The position numbers were made by a program, and so were the translations under genes. The notes under the pieces are model-generated. The model did not search any database. It was not told where the DNA came from and saw only the letters and a list, made by a program, of their open reading frames with translations. 64,000 nt of DNA from Flavobacteriales bacterium UBA7612 (GTDB lineage: Bacteria; Bacteroidota; Bacteroidia; Flavobacteriales; Weeksellaceae), in contig DLJQ01000005.1 of assembly GCA_002484335.1 (NCBI GenBank), positions 20,906-84,905 on the forward strand, in the 5' to 3' direction. Of the stretch, positions 63,732-64,000 are shown in pieces (the first letter of the stretch is position 1; each line of letters begins with the position of its first letter).

Positions 63732-64000
63732 ACTTATAGCTTAAGACTAATAACTCACCAACTGTCATTCAGAGCTTTTCGAAGAATCTTTTAGTTATTG
63801 TGTTCTTCATATTAATATATAATGTAAAACTTATAACTTAAGACTTGCAACTCATTACTTAGAACTCACGAACTGTCATTCATAGCCTGTCGAAGAATCT
63901 TTTGAGTTACTAGGTTCAAGTTCTTCAGTGTTTCAGTTATTTTACTTATTTTACTTATAACTTAAGACTAATAACTAAGAACTCACAACTTAGAACTCAC
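63732..64000 (+). repeat. Diverged tandem units of the dispersed repeat
   Basis: Units start with ACTTATARCTTAAGACT at 63732, 63829 and 63953. The first two continue into ACTCAC-type sequence and then TGTCATTC...TCGAAGAATCTTTT (63763-63798 and 63874-63910), and the third runs off the window edge. Short CTTAGAACTCAC motifs are repeated within the units. The copies are diverged and the spacing is uneven (97 and 124 bases). The block is non-coding. Confidence 0.7.

Noticed and set aside
63732..64000. Possible CRISPR array
   Set aside because: The repeats are diverged, spaced unevenly (97 and 124 bases), and separated by related rather than unique sequence. No cas gene is near.
1..64000. tRNA, rRNA, known riboswitches, prophage or intact insertion sequences
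   Set aside because: No cloverleaf, rRNA segment, riboswitch core, integrase or transposase could be recognised on either strand.

Overview
This window comes from a very A+T-rich genome of the class Flavobacteriia (Bacteroidota). I infer this from the low-G+C codon use, from promoter-like elements of the Bacteroidota type (TTG, about 20 nt, TAnnTTTG) in place of E. coli -35/-10 boxes, from weak Shine-Dalgarno sites, and from the protein families present (short NuoG, DUF2797, GH3, a fused Wzc-type kinase). A Weeksellaceae-like (Empedobacter-type) flavobacterium would fit, but that genus guess is from memory and was not tested. No rRNA, tRNA, CRISPR array, intact insertion sequence or prophage is visible.

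Region 1 (1-26145) is a Wzx/Wzy-type surface polysaccharide locus. Plus-strand genes make sugar nucleotides: a UDP-HexNAc 6-dehydrogenase, RfbC, UDP-glucose dehydrogenase with a UDP-glucuronate 4-epimerase, and a GDP-fucose set of PMI cupin, ManC, Fcl and Gmd. Next come flippase, polymerase, five glycosyltransferases, two hexapeptide acyltransferases, an aldose-epimerase-like protein, a WbpV-like SDR, a PglC-like initiating phospho-sugar transferase and a PglE-like aminotransferase. Convergent to these is a minus-strand operon, 4,6-dehydratase (PglF/CapD) - Wza lipoprotein - Wzc tyrosine kinase. Together they can build an undecaprenyl-linked repeat unit of up to about six sugars, flip and polymerise it, and export it. 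Degenerate dispersed repeats lie in the gaps of this region.

Region 2 (26146-38162) is housekeeping: prs-rplY, an Rrf2 regulator with a hemerythrin-like protein, a glutaminyl cyclase lipoprotein, ruvC, ppc, an MFS exporter, a GH3-family protein, a DUF2797 protein and a small lipoprotein. Most transcription units end in clear intrinsic terminators, several of them bidirectional.

Region 3 (38163-46870, minus strand) is the isoleucine/valine operon ilvD-ilvB-ilvN-ilvC-ABC ATPase-ilvA. Its 5' leader is the most striking feature of the window. After a good promoter come two consecutive modules, each a 24-residue leader peptide rich in Ile/Val/Leu codons followed by an intrinsic terminator. In each module the 3' part of the leader-peptide gene can pair with the 5' arm of the terminator. 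This reads as two ribosome-mediated attenuators in series. A two-domain ModF-like ABC ATPase sits between ilvC and ilvA.

Region 4 (46972-63527) holds mfd and a complete 14-gene complex I operon, nuoA to nuoN, with separate nuoC and nuoD and a short nuoG. The last 470 bases are non-coding and carry diverged tandem copies of the repeat family also seen near 18.8 kb.
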